Below, in pieces: positions 8,398-18,780 of a stretch of DNA of 64,000 nucleotides. This DNA comes from Bacteroidaceae bacterium (lineage in GTDB: Bacteria > Bacteroidota > Bacteroidia > Bacteroidales > Bacteroidaceae), in contig JAKSLP010000012.1 of the NCBI GenBank assembly GCA_024401115.1, forward strand, positions 1 to 64,000. The letters run 5' to 3'. The translations under genes and the position numbers were made by a program. The stretch's first letter is position 1. The number at the start of each line of letters is the position of its first letter. The notes under the pieces are model-generated. The model was not told the DNA's origin. It searched no databases and saw only the letters and a list, made by a program, of their open reading frames with translations.

Positions 8398-11397
8398 ATG
8401 ACATTTAGACATTATGGGCAAAAAGCGTTAATAGCAAGTTCGCTGTTAATGTTGTGCACAAACAGTGCATGGGCAAGTAATGGTTTGTCTGAGACAAAGC
8501 TGCCTCTGGCTATTGAAGCTATCCAGCAGCGTGGACAGACAGTCAAAGTGCAGGTCGTTGATGCATCCGGTCCACTGATCGGTGCAAATGTTACTGTTAA
8601 GGGAACCACCAATGGTTCTATTACAGACTTTGACGGAAACCTTTCGTTGCAGAATGTTCCAAGTAACGCAACTCTGGTTGTTTCCTATGTGGGTTATAAG
8701 ACACAGGAAGTTACCCTGAATGGCAAGTCTTCTCTGGTTGTTACTTTGGAAGAGGATGCTGAGACTTTGAGTGAAGTTGTTGTTGTGGGTTACGGTACCT
8801 TGGAGAAGAAGCAGGTAACCAGTTCTATTACTTCTTTGAAGAACAGTGATTTGTTGTCAGGTGTAGGTGGTGCCGATATCACTTCATCTCTGCAGGGTAA
8901 GATTGCCGGTCTCTCTATGTACAACAACGGTTCCATCAACTCAGGCACCAGCATCCAGTTGCGTGGTTTGACCTCTATCAATGCAGGTACCTCTCCTCTG
9001 ATTGTAATCGATGGTGTTCCAGGTGGTGATATCCGTTCCCTGAACCAGGATGATATTAAGAGTATCGATGTATTGAAGGATGCATCTGCAGGTGCTATCT
9101 ATGGTACTCGTGCAGCTTCAGGTGTGATCTTGATTACCACTAAGAGTGGTCAGGACACTAATGGTAAGCTGAAGGTGAACTATAATTTAGAAATGAATCA
9201 TAAGCAGAACTACCGCAAGCCTGATTTGCTGACAGGCCGCGAGTATGTTCAGCATGGTATCGGTACTGATTACGGTCAGGATACCGACTGGTGGGATGTT
9301 CTGCTGAATAAGAACAACTTCTCTCAGAAGCACCATCTGGGTATGGACTTTGGTACAGAGAAGGCTCAGTTCTATACTTCTGTTTTCTATGAGAAGCAGC
9401 AGGGTATAGCTGTTAATGATGGCCGTACCGACTACGGTGGCCGTTTCAGTGCTACCTTGAAGATGTTTGACGGTTGGTTGGAAGTTCGTCCAAATGTTGA
9501 GTACCGTCAGGCAAGCCGTCAGAACAATGCTCCTGACTTCCAGCAGGCTATGCGTAACAACCCTTCACGTTCTCCATTTGATGAGAACTCAGAGAGCGGC
9601 TATCGTATTTGGACTGATGAGTCTTTGGATTACAACGTATTGGCAGATTCGAAGTTGACCAATTACTATGGTGTTGATAAATGGTTCATGCCAGAGGTAA
9701 CTCTGAAACTGAACATTAAGCCTATCCCAGGTTTGTCATACCAGCAGGTATTCGGTTATGAGAACCGTCAGTGGGAAAATCACGTATTCCGTTCAAAGTA
9801 TCATCGTGAGAGTGTAGCTAATAACTATAAGGGTTATGGTTACATGGGCTTCAGCAAGACTGAGAACCTGACATCAGAAGGTTACTTCTCATATGTTCAT
9901 GAGTTCAAAGGTGGTCACAACATCAATGCAACTGCCGGTTATTCATATTTTGAGGCAAACGGTGACAACTTCAGCATGTCAAACTACGATTTCTCAGTAG
10001 ACGGTATCGGCGTTTGGGATATGGGTAATGGTAGCTATCTGCGTGACGGTAAGGCTGGCATGAGCTCGGGTAAGAACATTACTGAGCGCCTGTTCTCTCT
10101 GTTCGGTCGTGTAAACTATTCATATCAGGATCGTTACATGGCATCTGTATCATTGCGTCATGAGGGTTCTTCTAAGTTTGCTATCAACAACCGTTGGGGT
10201 AACTTCTGGGCAGTAACTGCCGGTTGGCGTATCTCTAACGAGGCATTCATGAAGAACGTTGATTGGGTGAATGACTTGAAGCTTCGTTTCGGTTATGGTG
10301 TAACCGGTAACAACGACTTCGGTGCTACCTTCACTGCAAACCTGTTGGGTTCTGATACCCTGTGGATGCTGCCTAATGGTTCATGGGAGAAATCTTACGG
10401 TAAGAGCCAGAACGTAAATGACCGTTTGGGTTGGGAGGAAAAGAAGGAGTGGAACCTTGGTTTGGACTACTCTTTGTTTGACAACCGTCTGTATGGTAAG
10501 TTGGATGTTTATCGTCGTAAGATCGACGGCATGATTTACAGCGTTAGCGTTCCTATGCCTCCTTACACTCAGGGCAGCCAGTACCGTAACATCGGTAGTA
10601 TGGAAAGTAAGGGTTGGGAGTTTGAAATTGGTGGCGACATCATCCGCAAGAAGGACCTGAACTGGAACGCCAAGTTGAACCTGAGCCACAATAGCGGTAA
10701 GATTCTGTCGTTGTGGGGTGATGCTACCTATATCAATGGTAACGGTTTCGTTGCTCCTGGTACTCCTGGTGATGCAGCACGTATCGAGGCAGGTACCGAG
10801 ATCGGTTCATTCTATACCTGGAAGTTTGCCGGCTTTGACGATGAGGGTGGATTCCTGTTGTACAACAAGGATGGTCAGGTTATTCCTGCAAAGGATAAGA
10901 CCGAGGCTGACAAGTGCTACAACGGTAACTATATCCCTGATCTGATGTTAGGTTTCAATACTTCTGTTAGCTACAAGAACTTCGACCTGGGTATCAACAT
11001 GCACAGCTGGTTAGGCTATGATGTTTACAACACTCTCGATATGTACTATGGTATTCAGGGTAAGGGTAACTTCAATTTGCTGAAGTCTGCTTACGGTGAG
11101 TATGCTCACATCAAGGGTGAGAAGCAGATTTGTGATTACTACATGCAGGATGGTTCATTCCTGAAGATTGATGCTGTAACCTTGGGTTATACCTTCAATT
11201 TGAACAAGGCAACCAACAGCATGCTGGATAAGGTTCGCGTATATGCTACTTTAGGTAATCTGGCAACATTTACAAGCTATAAGGGTATGAACCCTGAGGT
11301 AAATGTTAACGGATGGGATCAGGGTACAGAGCGCTTCTGGAGCAATTTCTATCCTGTATATCGTACCTATACTTTAGGTTTGCAAGTTAACTTCTAA
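8398..11397 (+). CDS. SusC-family TonB-dependent outer-membrane receptor (SusC3)
   Basis: Glycan importer of the outer membrane, 999 residues. Signal peptide about 1-26 (LMLCTNSAWA), then a linker, a carboxypeptidase-D regulatory-like domain (GPLIGANVTVKGTTNGSI), the TonB-box-like EVVVVGYGT, a plug (IQLRGLTSINAG, PLIVIDGVPGGD, DDIKSIDVLKDASAGAIYG) and a barrel ending YTLGLQVNF. It is clearly more diverged from SusC1 and SusC2 than those are from each other, and its 5' end does not share their 203-bp repeat. It has its own consensus promoter and is followed by SusD3 after 16 bp. Confidence 0.95.
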   Translation: MTFRHYGQKALIASSLLMLCTNSAWASNGLSETKLPLAIEAIQQRGQTVKVQVVDASGPLIGANVTVKGTTNGSITDFDGNLSLQNVPSNATLVVSYVGYKTQEVTLNGKSSLVVTLEEDAETLSEVVVVGYGTLEKKQVTSSITSLKNSDLLSGVGGADITSSLQGKIAGLSMYNNGSINSGTSIQLRGLTSINAGTSPLIVIDGVPGGDIRSLNQDDIKSIDVLKDASAGAIYGTRAASGVILITTKSGQDTNGKLKVNYNLEMNHKQNYRKPDLLTGREYVQHGIGTDYGQDTDWWDVLLNKNNFSQKHHLGMDFGTEKAQFYTSVFYEKQQGIAVNDGRTDYGGRFSATLKMFDGWLEVRPNVEYRQASRQNNAPDFQQAMRNNPSRSPFDENSESGYRIWTDESLDYNVLADSKLTNYYGVDKWFMPEVTLKLNIKPIPGLSYQQVFGYENRQWENHVFRSKYHRESVANNYKGYGYMGFSKTENLTSEGYFSYVHEFKGGHNINATAGYSYFEANGDNFSMSNYDFSVDGIGVWDMGNGSYLRDGKAGMSSGKNITERLFSLFGRVNYSYQDRYMASVSLRHEGSSKFAINNRWGNFWAVTAGWRISNEAFMKNVDWVNDLKLRFGYGVTGNNDFGATFTANLLGSDTLWMLPNGSWEKSYGKSQNVNDRLGWEEKKEWNLGLDYSLFDNRLYGKLDVYRRKIDGMIYSVSVPMPPYTQGSQYRNIGSMESKGWEFEIGGDIIRKKDLNWNAKLNLSHNSGKILSLWGDATYINGNGFVAPGTPGDAARIEAGTEIGSFYTWKFAGFDDEGGFLLYNKDGQVIPAKDKTEADKCYNGNYIPDLMLGFNTSVSYKNFDLGINMHSWLGYDVYNTLDMYYGIQGKGNFNLLKSAYGEYAHIKGEKQICDYYMQDGSFLKIDAVTLGYTFNLNKATNSMLDKVRVYATLGNLATFTSYKGMNPEVNVNGWDQGTERFWSNFYPVYRTYTLGLQVNF

Positions 11398-11413
11398 TTA
11401 AACGCTGATTAAA

Positions 11414-13123
11414 ATGAAAAAATTAAATATTCTTGGATTGTTCATGGCAGCGTTTGCAACGCTGGTTCTGAACACCTCATGCGATGTAGAGCCTACATTC
11501 TATTCGCAGGTAACTCCAGAGACATTCTTTACTTCACAGGATGCAGTATGGGACCGTTTCAACCGTCCATTTACTCACTGGCGCTGGTATGCAGGTTACA
11601 ATGAGACTTATTGGACTACTCAGGAGTTGGGTACTGATGAGTTCTGTCTGCCAACCCGTGGTAGTGACTGGTATGATGGTGCAAACTATCAGAAGTGGCA
11701 TCACCATGAATTTACAGACCACATGAACTTTGTAGACGGTGCATGGAATCTGTTTGCACAGGGTGTTGCTCTGTCATGGGATGCATTGGAGGATTTGTCT
11801 AAGGTAGACTTCGACAAGCTGGGTTTTGCTCCTGGTTCACGTGAGTCTATGCTGAGCCAGCAGACCGCTCTGGTTGCTGATTTCTATTTGCGTGGTCTTG
11901 ACCTGTTTGGTGGTGTGCCTTTGTATACTACTACTCAGAGCGAGGTTAAGGGTCGCTCTACCGATCTTGAAACCTTCAACTTTATTGATTCCTTGTTGAC
12001 TGCTGCTATTCCTAATCTTCCAAAGAAGACTGAGATGGGTCAGAAGGAAACAGGTCTGATTCATCAGGCTGCAGGTGCTGTTCTGCAGATGCGTTTGTAT
12101 TTCAATGCTGAAAGCTACATCGGTCAGCCAATGTATGACAAGGCTGCAAAGATTGCACAGGACTTGATCAATGGCGTTTACGGTAACTATGAGTTGGATA
12201 AGGACTGGACTAAGACCTTTGGTTTCACCAATGATACTTCTCACGAGATTATCTGGTCTATTCCAAGTGAGTATTCTAAGTTGGAAAACCGCGGTTACGC
12301 TATGTGGGGATGGACCGTTCCTTATAACTACAAGGATTATCTGGGTGGTCTGCCTGATTCTGGTTCTAACAACGGTTTCGGTTTGCAGCCAGGTCTGGAT
12401 CCTACTGGTAAGCCATATACCTTTAACCTGTCTGGTCCATATAACAAGTTCAACGATAAGGATATCCGTAAGAAGAACTATGTATACTATGGTGATGGCA
12501 AGTACGAGGGTATGTTCATCGCAGGCAAACTGGTTAACCCAGTAAATCCTGATTGGGTATGTACCGGTAGCCGTGAGTATGCTGGCCAGGTTTTGAGTAC
12601 CGTAGATATGGTTGGTTACCTGTCAAAGGTAGGTACCGCAGAGTTCCCAACAGCAGAGAGTCTGGTATCTGATATCGGTCATGCAGAGGAGAACAGCTGT
12701 ATCCGTATCCAGAAGATTGTTCCAAGCCCAACCATTAACGAGAAGAACATGATGCACGAGGCTGATATTCCTGTCATGCGTTTGGCAGAGGCATATTATA
12801 CCTTGGCAGAGTGCCAGATGCGTGCTGGTGACAAAGAGGCTGCAGCAAAGACCATTAATGATGTTCGTGCCCGTTATTTTGAGGGCGCAGATCCAGATCC
12901 TGTAACAGCTACCAACTTGGACAAGTATCGTATGCTGGATGAGTGGATGATGGAGTTCTTGGGTGAGATGCGTCGCCGTACCGACTTGGTTCGTTGGAAT
13001 GCTTACGTTACTGAGGATTGGTGGGATCACAAGGCAACCAATAACCCTAACTTCAACCGTTTCCCATTGCACTACGGTGTAATCGGTGCAAACAACCTGT
13101 TGCAGCAGAACCCTGGTTATTAA
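11414..13123 (+). CDS. SusD/RagB-family lipoprotein (SusD3)
   Basis: Partner of SusC3; 569 residues. Lipid cysteine at residue 23 (LVLNTSCDVEP). The N-terminal half is rich in Trp and Tyr (FTHWRWYAGYNETYW, KWHHHEF), consistent with carbohydrate-stacking surfaces. The C-terminal SusD blocks are present (DIPVMRLAEAYYTLAECQMR, EFLGEMRRRTDLVRW). Sequence similarity to SusD1 and SusD2 is low, so this pair probably handles a different ligand (inference). Confidence 0.94.
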   Translation: MKKLNILGLFMAAFATLVLNTSCDVEPTFYSQVTPETFFTSQDAVWDRFNRPFTHWRWYAGYNETYWTTQELGTDEFCLPTRGSDWYDGANYQKWHHHEFTDHMNFVDGAWNLFAQGVALSWDALEDLSKVDFDKLGFAPGSRESMLSQQTALVADFYLRGLDLFGGVPLYTTTQSEVKGRSTDLETFNFIDSLLTAAIPNLPKKTEMGQKETGLIHQAAGAVLQMRLYFNAESYIGQPMYDKAAKIAQDLINGVYGNYELDKDWTKTFGFTNDTSHEIIWSIPSEYSKLENRGYAMWGWTVPYNYKDYLGGLPDSGSNNGFGLQPGLDPTGKPYTFNLSGPYNKFNDKDIRKKNYVYYGDGKYEGMFIAGKLVNPVNPDWVCTGSREYAGQVLSTVDMVGYLSKVGTAEFPTAESLVSDIGHAEENSCIRIQKIVPSPTINEKNMMHEADIPVMRLAEAYYTLAECQMRAGDKEAAAKTINDVRARYFEGADPDPVTATNLDKYRMLDEWMMEFLGEMRRRTDLVRWNAYVTEDWWDHKATNNPNFNRFPLHYGVIGANNLLQQNPGY

Positions 13124-13135
13124 TTGATAATCTTT

Positions 13136-13190
13136 TAGATTTGTGAAAAGACTGAGTTTGGCGGATTTCCATCTTCAGTCCCAGTCTTTC
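13136..13190 (+). promoter_or_regulatory. -7-like element and hairpin between SusD3 and the next gene
   Basis: TAGATTTG (13136-13143) matches the -7 consensus without a recognisable -33 box. It is followed by a hairpin with arms aaagactg (13147-13154) and cagtcttt (13182-13189) without a T run. The gap could hold a weak promoter for the module starting at 13208 or a partial terminator. Confidence 0.35.
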
Positions 13191-13207
13191 AACATATTCT
13201 GTATTTT

Positions 13208-14932
13208 ATGAATAAATTTAAAATAGCAAGTCCTTATCTTGGAGCATTATGTGTGCTCCTAGTGGGGATTTGCTATTTTTATTTTTTTGCTTGCTACCAT
13301 TTCTGGGCTCAAGAGAGCATGCAGGCATTTATTCCTTCGCAACATGCGCTTTGTTATAAACCTGGCGGATGTCTGCAGTTTATCAGTATGTATCTTACGC
13401 AGGAGTTCGTTTCCCTGCCCGTTGCCGTGGCGGTTCCCGGCATTCTTTTGATGGGAGTCTATTCCTGTACGTTCAGGATTCTTCAAACCATCCATTCCGA
13501 TGCAATCAATTATGTGTTGGCTACAGCTCTATCCGTTTTTCTTATGCAGGCCTACACAAACTACAATATATTTATCGACGGCCTGTTAGGCATTTTGCTC
13601 GTCGGTCTATTCGTTATCATAGGCTTGTCGATAACAAAGAAGATAGGTTCAAAAGCCATTTATTCCTTGTTGGCGGTTCTCTTCCTGTATTTTGTTGCTC
13701 AGCAGGCTTGTATAGTATTTGCACTAATTTGGCTGGCCCTTCATCTTCAAAAAGGGCGTAATGCCATTCTCTTTTCTCTGTGCCCTGTACTACTCTCATT
13801 GATATTGAGTTATTATGGACTATCCAAAGGCGAGTACTTTAGCCTATACGAAGGTATTTATTCATTAGGATATCAAAGAAGTCAGTTCCATCCTTATGCA
13901 TTTATTTACTATATTTGGATAAGATATGTAGGCGGACTTTTCATTGCCGGGATACTGAGCTACCTGATGGGATTTGTCTATCGTTTGAGTTGGATTATTC
14001 GTTGCGCCAGTTGTTTAACACCTGTATACATGTTGATTATGGGATTGCCGAATGCTGATGCCATTCGTCAGCATCAGGTTCAGCAATTAGCTTATTGGAA
14101 CCGAACAAACCAACCTCAATTGATAGAAAAGTTCTTCCAGGAAAACCCGATAACGGACTATGTGCAACTGAATTACCTGAACTTGGCATTAGCAAAGCAG
14201 GGAGTCTTGGCCGACCGGTTGTTCCAATATAGGCAACATGGTCAGCAAGGCTTACTTACGGAATGGGACAGAACTGCTTTATTAAGTGACGTGTTAGGGC
14301 TGGTGCATTTTACCATTGGAGATTATACAATGTCGGAAAGCTATGCAACAGAGCAATTGTCATTGAGCAACCGTGGTGGAAGTGGCCCTGCATTGCAGCG
14401 TTTGGCTGAATGTGCTCTTCTTCGTGCGGATCGTCCAATCGCCACAAAATACCTGCATATTCTGCAAGGCATGCCACATTACCATGATTGGGCTAATCAA
14501 CAGTTATCCCGGTTGGATAATGGGCTGACCCCTCAAGGTGTATATGCTCAATCCGATGCATTAAGCAGTCAACTCACTGTTGACAGCTTATGGTCCCGTC
14601 ATTCCTTTGATAATGAAATCGCTCAGCAGTATCGTGGATGCTCATATCTATTAGGCGGCCAGTTGGATTTATTCCAGTCTTTCGTTATAGAATATCAGCA
14701 GCATCATGCTGGAGAATTGTTGCCTGTTTTTTTCCAACAGGCTGTAATGCTGTTGGCTACCAATAACCGGGATCTGTTGGAACAGGTTAATGTAAGTGAT
14801 GGCGTGCATGCCCAATTCCTTCAATTTCTAAAGGACACACAAAATGCACCATCATTGCAGTCCGTTCAAGATAAATATGGCAAAAGCTTCTGGTATTATT
14901 ATATGCAACGAAAAATGCAGGAAAAGTCATGA
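13208..14932 (+). CDS. Multi-pass membrane protein with TPR-like C-terminal half (DUF6057-like), copy A
   Basis: Function unknown. The first half has about eight hydrophobic helices (for example LGALCVLLVGICYFYFFAC and GLLGILLVGLFVIIGLSI). The second half, from about residue 285, is soluble and helical with TPR-like spacing (NLALAKQGVLADRLFQY, LAECALLRADRPIATKYL). The architecture resembles the Bacteroidota family I recall as DUF6057 (family name from memory). Its stop overlaps the start of the heme-motif lipoprotein by 4 nt (ATGA), so the two are translationally coupled. A homologous pair lies in mirror orientation at 18781-22022. Conserved pairing suggests the proteins act together at the envelope. 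Confidence 0.75.
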   Translation: MNKFKIASPYLGALCVLLVGICYFYFFACYHFWAQESMQAFIPSQHALCYKPGGCLQFISMYLTQEFVSLPVAVAVPGILLMGVYSCTFRILQTIHSDAINYVLATALSVFLMQAYTNYNIFIDGLLGILLVGLFVIIGLSITKKIGSKAIYSLLAVLFLYFVAQQACIVFALIWLALHLQKGRNAILFSLCPVLLSLILSYYGLSKGEYFSLYEGIYSLGYQRSQFHPYAFIYYIWIRYVGGLFIAGILSYLMGFVYRLSWIIRCASCLTPVYMLIMGLPNADAIRQHQVQQLAYWNRTNQPQLIEKFFQENPITDYVQLNYLNLALAKQGVLADRLFQYRQHGQQGLLTEWDRTALLSDVLGLVHFTIGDYTMSESYATEQLSLSNRGGSGPALQRLAECALLRADRPIATKYLHILQGMPHYHDWANQQLSRLDNGLTPQGVYAQSDALSSQLTVDSLWSRHSFDNEIAQQYRGCSYLLGGQLDLFQSFVIEYQQHHAGELLPVFFQQAVMLLATNNRDLLEQVNVSDGVHAQFLQFLKDTQNAPSLQSVQDKYGKSFWYYYMQRKMQEKS

Positions 14933-16383
14933 AACACATCTTTGTTCTATTCTTCATCTCAAGCTTGATAGTTGCTTGTCAAGGATCCTTGCCTCAAGCC
15001 AAGCCTTTGGCAAAGGATGCTCCGATATGGCCAGACTATAACGGGGTGACCATACCCTCAAACATTTGCCCATTAAACTTTACGCTGAATGACAGTCTGC
15101 CCGCTATTGCATTAATTTCCAATGGTAAGAAGGAAATAAGAGTAGATGCGGAAAACGGATTGTTTTCGATTTCTGAAAGAAGATGGGAAGAGATTCTAGA
15201 AGAAAAGGATATACATTCACTTCAGGTAACAGTAATGCAACAGCAACCGGAAGGCTGGGTTCAATATAGGCCATTCCAGATTCATGTCAGTTCGGATGAA
15301 ATAGATCCGGTTTTAGTATATCGCCGTATTCAACCCGCATACCGGATGTGGGGTGAAATGGGTATATATCAACGGAATTTGGAGACTTTTGAAGAGGATG
15401 TCATTCTATCCAACAGCCTGACCAATAACAGTTGCATGAACTGCCATTCCTTTTGCCAGCAAAATCCGGATCAAATGTTGTTTCATCAGCGTTCTACCTA
15501 TGCCGGAACTTATATGCTCCAAAATGGAACCGTTGAGAAATTGAATACAAAAGTTGACTCGCTGCCTTCTGCTTTGGTTTATCCATCGTGGCATCCGTCT
15601 GGACGATATGTGGCTTTCAGTTCCAATGATATCAAACAGGATTACCATCTGCAAGATGCCAACCGTATTGAAGTATACGATCAGGAAAGTGATGTGGTCG
15701 TATATGACGTAGAACAGCACACTATTCTTTTAAACCCAATGACTCACGGGAAAGATGCCTTCGAAACGTTCCCTACCTTCTCATCAGATGGTAACACGTT
15801 ATATTTCTGCACTTCTGAAGCACAGGAAATGCCTGCTGACTATCAGAAAGTAAAGTATAATTTGTGTTCACAATCTTTCAATCCAAAGGATGGTTCATTC
15901 GGGACAGAGGTGGATACCCTGGTCAATGCTGCTCAGGAAAATATGAGTGTCAGCTTCCCGCGGGTTTCTCCTGATGGCCGCTACATTATGTACACGAAAG
16001 CCTCCTATGGCAATTTCAGTATCTGGCACAAGGATGCAGATTTACATCTCATGGATTTAGCCACTGGACAAGAATTGGATATGAGTGCCGTGAATAGTGC
16101 TGATGTGGACAGCTATCACTCCTGGAGCAGTAACTGCCGTTGGTTTGTATTCAGCAGTCGTCGTATTGACGGTCTATACACACGCCCTTATTTATGCCAC
16201 ATAGATGAAGCAGGAAAGATGAGTAAACCGTTTATTTTACCTCAGAAAGATCCAAAAAGCTATGAATTGTCTTTGTATTCCTATAATATTCCGGAACTGG
16301 TGAAAGGAACAGTTCAATCAGATGTTCGGGAATTAGTGGAGGTGAGTAGGTATCACTCAGCCACTCCCGTAAAGGTAAAGTAA
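14929..16383 (+). CDS. Lipoprotein with CxxCH heme motif and TolB-like beta-propeller, copy A
   Basis: 484 residues. Lipid cysteine at residue 17 (SLIVACQG). A c-type heme-attachment motif CMNCH lies at residues 169-173, with a Met shortly after (NPDQM) as a possible axial ligand. Behind it are PD40/TolB-type propeller blades: WHPSGRYVAFSS, FPTFSSDGNTLYFC, VSPDGRYIMYT, WSSNCRWFVFSSRR. Homologues in Bacteroides are often labelled 'cytochrome c biosynthesis protein', a label the sequence does not itself justify. Whether heme is bound, and whether the role is electron transfer, sensing or scaffolding, is open. Translationally coupled to the membrane/TPR protein before it. Confidence 0.8.
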   Translation: MKHIFVLFFISSLIVACQGSLPQAKPLAKDAPIWPDYNGVTIPSNICPLNFTLNDSLPAIALISNGKKEIRVDAENGLFSISERRWEEILEEKDIHSLQVTVMQQQPEGWVQYRPFQIHVSSDEIDPVLVYRRIQPAYRMWGEMGIYQRNLETFEEDVILSNSLTNNSCMNCHSFCQQNPDQMLFHQRSTYAGTYMLQNGTVEKLNTKVDSLPSALVYPSWHPSGRYVAFSSNDIKQDYHLQDANRIEVYDQESDVVVYDVEQHTILLNPMTHGKDAFETFPTFSSDGNTLYFCTSEAQEMPADYQKVKYNLCSQSFNPKDGSFGTEVDTLVNAAQENMSVSFPRVSPDGRYIMYTKASYGNFSIWHKDADLHLMDLATGQELDMSAVNSADVDSYHSWSSNCRWFVFSSRRIDGLYTRPYLCHIDEAGKMSKPFILPQKDPKSYELSLYSYNIPELVKGTVQSDVRELVEVSRYHSATPVKVK

Positions 16384-16405
16384 GGTCTTCAATTAAGTAT
16401 AAAGA

Positions 16406-16445
16406 AACCGCCATAGATGATAAGAACGAGTCATCTATGGCGGTT
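16406..16445. terminator. Terminator hairpin between convergent transcription units
   Basis: Perfect 15-bp arms at 16406-16420 (aaccgccatagatga) and 16431-16445, with a 10-nt loop. A-rich flanks give short T runs on both strands, so it can serve both the plus unit ending at 16383 and the minus unit ending at 16484. Confidence 0.7.
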
Positions 16446-16483
16446 AAAAATTTCCGCACTTACGGAATAATTTCTTCGTAAGC

Positions 16484-18769
16484 TTATTGCTTTAAAAGGG
16501 TTTCGAAACTTTGTGAAGTAAATTCTTGTGAATCTTCACCACTCTTTACGATTATTTTCCATCTTGGCTGTTCACTCTTGCATGAAACCTTCATTCCATG
16601 ATCCTCAGCAGTAACATTGACGTCAATGGTATTATCACCAATCTTCACATGCTTTAGATTCATGTGATCCCAGTTGGATGGTAACACAGGCTGGATAGTA
16701 ATGGTCTTATGTGCTGCATCCGGTTGAATTCCGAAACAGCCTCCAACGATACCCTTACCATAACCATAAATAGTCCAGGCCTGGAATGTACAGCCATAAT
16801 CCGGTAACATTTCAGAAATGGTTCCCGGCATTACGATATTCATGCAGTTGGTCATCAGTTTCAGGCATTCTACCGTTTTATCAATGCGGCCATAACGTGC
16901 TTCAGCCAAAGCCTGAACACTGGTGGCAATGGTCATCATTCTGTCGCGTTCTACAGCAGACAAATAAGGGCCACATGGGCCATAATTGTCCTTTTCAATC
17001 TTCTCCAATGCGGCTTTGGCACGAGCTTCATCCACAATGCCACATTCCATAGGAGTAGCAACCACCCAATTGATATTACTGAACCATCCACGTACTTCAT
17101 CGGGCTTATAGTTTGCTGCAATCTCCTTTTTCTGATTTTCATAGAACGAGATGGCATGTTCCATAGGGGTGGTAGCCTGAATCTTTACCTGCTTGATGGC
17201 ACCATCCATAGCTTTGATGGCATCTGCTGCAGTAGCATGAAAATCGCAATAGCTAGTAGCGTTTTCATCCCAGAATTCCGCATTAATCTTTTTCTTGATC
17301 TGTTCGGCATAATCGGCTAATGGCGATGTCAGTTCCGGATCTTTCATTACCTTGGACATTTCGGACATGCACTCCAATGCCTGCTGTGTATATACTGCTA
17401 CATCAATCAGCTCTGCATTCAATCCTGCAACCTCCATAATACCAGGACCTTCTGGGAAGAAATTATGGTCGGTATCCATGGTTTGCAATAGCCATCCAAG
17501 ACTCTTCTTGCAGTATGGATAGATTTGAGCCAACAATTCACGGTCTCCTGTCCATTGGTAATAATTCCACAAAGCCATAATAAAATGAGCAGTTTCCTGG
17601 GTGTTTCCCGGGTTATATACCAAGCCGGCATTGCTGCGCTCATGGATAATACGGCCATTTCCATTCACCTCTTCTGATGATTTCCATAATTGAATCAATG
17701 TAGAACGAACCAAATCAAAATTGCCGATACACAATTGTCCCTGCAGCGAATATGACATGTCACATCCAAAGAGCCATGGATATTCCACAGCACCGGCGCC
17801 TAAGAAATACCCTAATTGGTCAATATCCTGTTCCAACCAACGGTTATTGATGATGGTCCAGTCGTAAGCACGCTGAATATCAGATTCTGGAATATCCAAG
17901 ACACTGTTCGCCATCAGCTGACGGATCGATTGTGCTTTTTCTTCCATTTCCTGTTCCAAACCATTCTTCAATGTATTCATGCGCTCAACTGCCTGGGCCG
18001 ATGAGGTTACGGAACCTCCGATAAAATAACGGACAGTCGCTGTCTTACCCGGCTCAACGGTAAGCGCGGAACTCATCACGGTACTATTAATAGGACCTTG
18101 GGTTTTAATACCGTCGATGCCGGTTTCCTGTTTTGTCGTTCCCCCATCAGTTGCCCACGCCGAATACCAGTCATGGTCATTATCCTTGCCTGTAAAGCAG
18201 TTGTTCTTTTCATCCCAGTTGATGATATCCTCTGCATTCTCACGCTCACCCTCGCTGGAATACCAGGCAGGAGACAAGTCGGAGTTCAGCATAAAGTCTA
18301 AGGTCAGTTTCTGTGCCTTATCCGTAGTATTCTCAAATGAATAAGTTACTGCTACGCTTTCTTCCTTGTCCGAGGCAAATTGCAGGCTTTTAACCTTAAT
18401 TCCATCCTGAATTGTTCCTAAATCGAATTCATTATAATGTGGATAGACTGTCATTCGCTGAGCACGCAATGAATCAACATTACCGGCTTCATCGGTTACA
18501 TTCAACCAGAATCCATCGGCTAACTTAATTCGTCCTATCCAAACGCCTCCCATTTCACCTGGCACATGGCCACCCATGTCGTTAAAGGCAAGATTTTGTT
18601 GACCTATAATTTGAGCCTTTCGTCCAGATGTAACGAAAGTCTTATCCAATGTTGAGCCATCACTTGATAATCCTTGCCAACAATCACGCTCCTGATTATT
18701 GTCCTGAGGAACTGACTGGCAAGCAGAAACCATTAATAATAAAGTCGATAAGGTTAAGAGTTTATTCAT
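16484..18769 (-). CDS. Lipoprotein glycoside hydrolase of the (alpha/alpha)6-barrel (glycogen-debranching-like) superfamily
   Basis: 761 residues; lipid cysteine at residue 17 (LLLMVSACQS). An N-terminal beta-sandwich (GGVWIGRIKLADGFWL) is followed by an (alpha/alpha)6 toroid with the motifs YPWLFGCDMSYSLQG, HERSNAGLVYNPGNTQET, GPGIMEVAGLNAELIDVAVY and MPGTISEMLPD. The Asp in GCDMS and the Glu in GPGIMEV or GTISEM are candidate catalytic acids. The C-terminal segment (KTITIQPVLPSNWDHMNLK) is typical of rhamnosidase and debranching-type enzymes. The exact GH family is not clear to me. It starts 11 bp after the heme-motif lipoprotein and is the last gene of that minus-strand unit, so it is probably its enzymatic component. 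Confidence 0.8.
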   Translation of the reverse strand: MNKLLTLSTLLLMVSACQSVPQDNNQERDCWQGLSSDGSTLDKTFVTSGRKAQIIGQQNLAFNDMGGHVPGEMGGVWIGRIKLADGFWLNVTDEAGNVDSLRAQRMTVYPHYNEFDLGTIQDGIKVKSLQFASDKEESVAVTYSFENTTDKAQKLTLDFMLNSDLSPAWYSSEGERENAEDIINWDEKNNCFTGKDNDHDWYSAWATDGGTTKQETGIDGIKTQGPINSTVMSSALTVEPGKTATVRYFIGGSVTSSAQAVERMNTLKNGLEQEMEEKAQSIRQLMANSVLDIPESDIQRAYDWTIINNRWLEQDIDQLGYFLGAGAVEYPWLFGCDMSYSLQGQLCIGNFDLVRSTLIQLWKSSEEVNGNGRIIHERSNAGLVYNPGNTQETAHFIMALWNYYQWTGDRELLAQIYPYCKKSLGWLLQTMDTDHNFFPEGPGIMEVAGLNAELIDVAVYTQQALECMSEMSKVMKDPELTSPLADYAEQIKKKINAEFWDENATSYCDFHATAADAIKAMDGAIKQVKIQATTPMEHAISFYENQKKEIAANYKPDEVRGWFSNINWVVATPMECGIVDEARAKAALEKIEKDNYGPCGPYLSAVERDRMMTIATSVQALAEARYGRIDKTVECLKLMTNCMNIVMPGTISEMLPDYGCTFQAWTIYGYGKGIVGGCFGIQPDAAHKTITIQPVLPSNWDHMNLKHVKIGDNTIDVNVTAEDHGMKVSCKSEQPRWKIIVKSGEDSQEFTSQSFETLLKQ

Positions 18770-18780
18770 AAATTAAGGAT

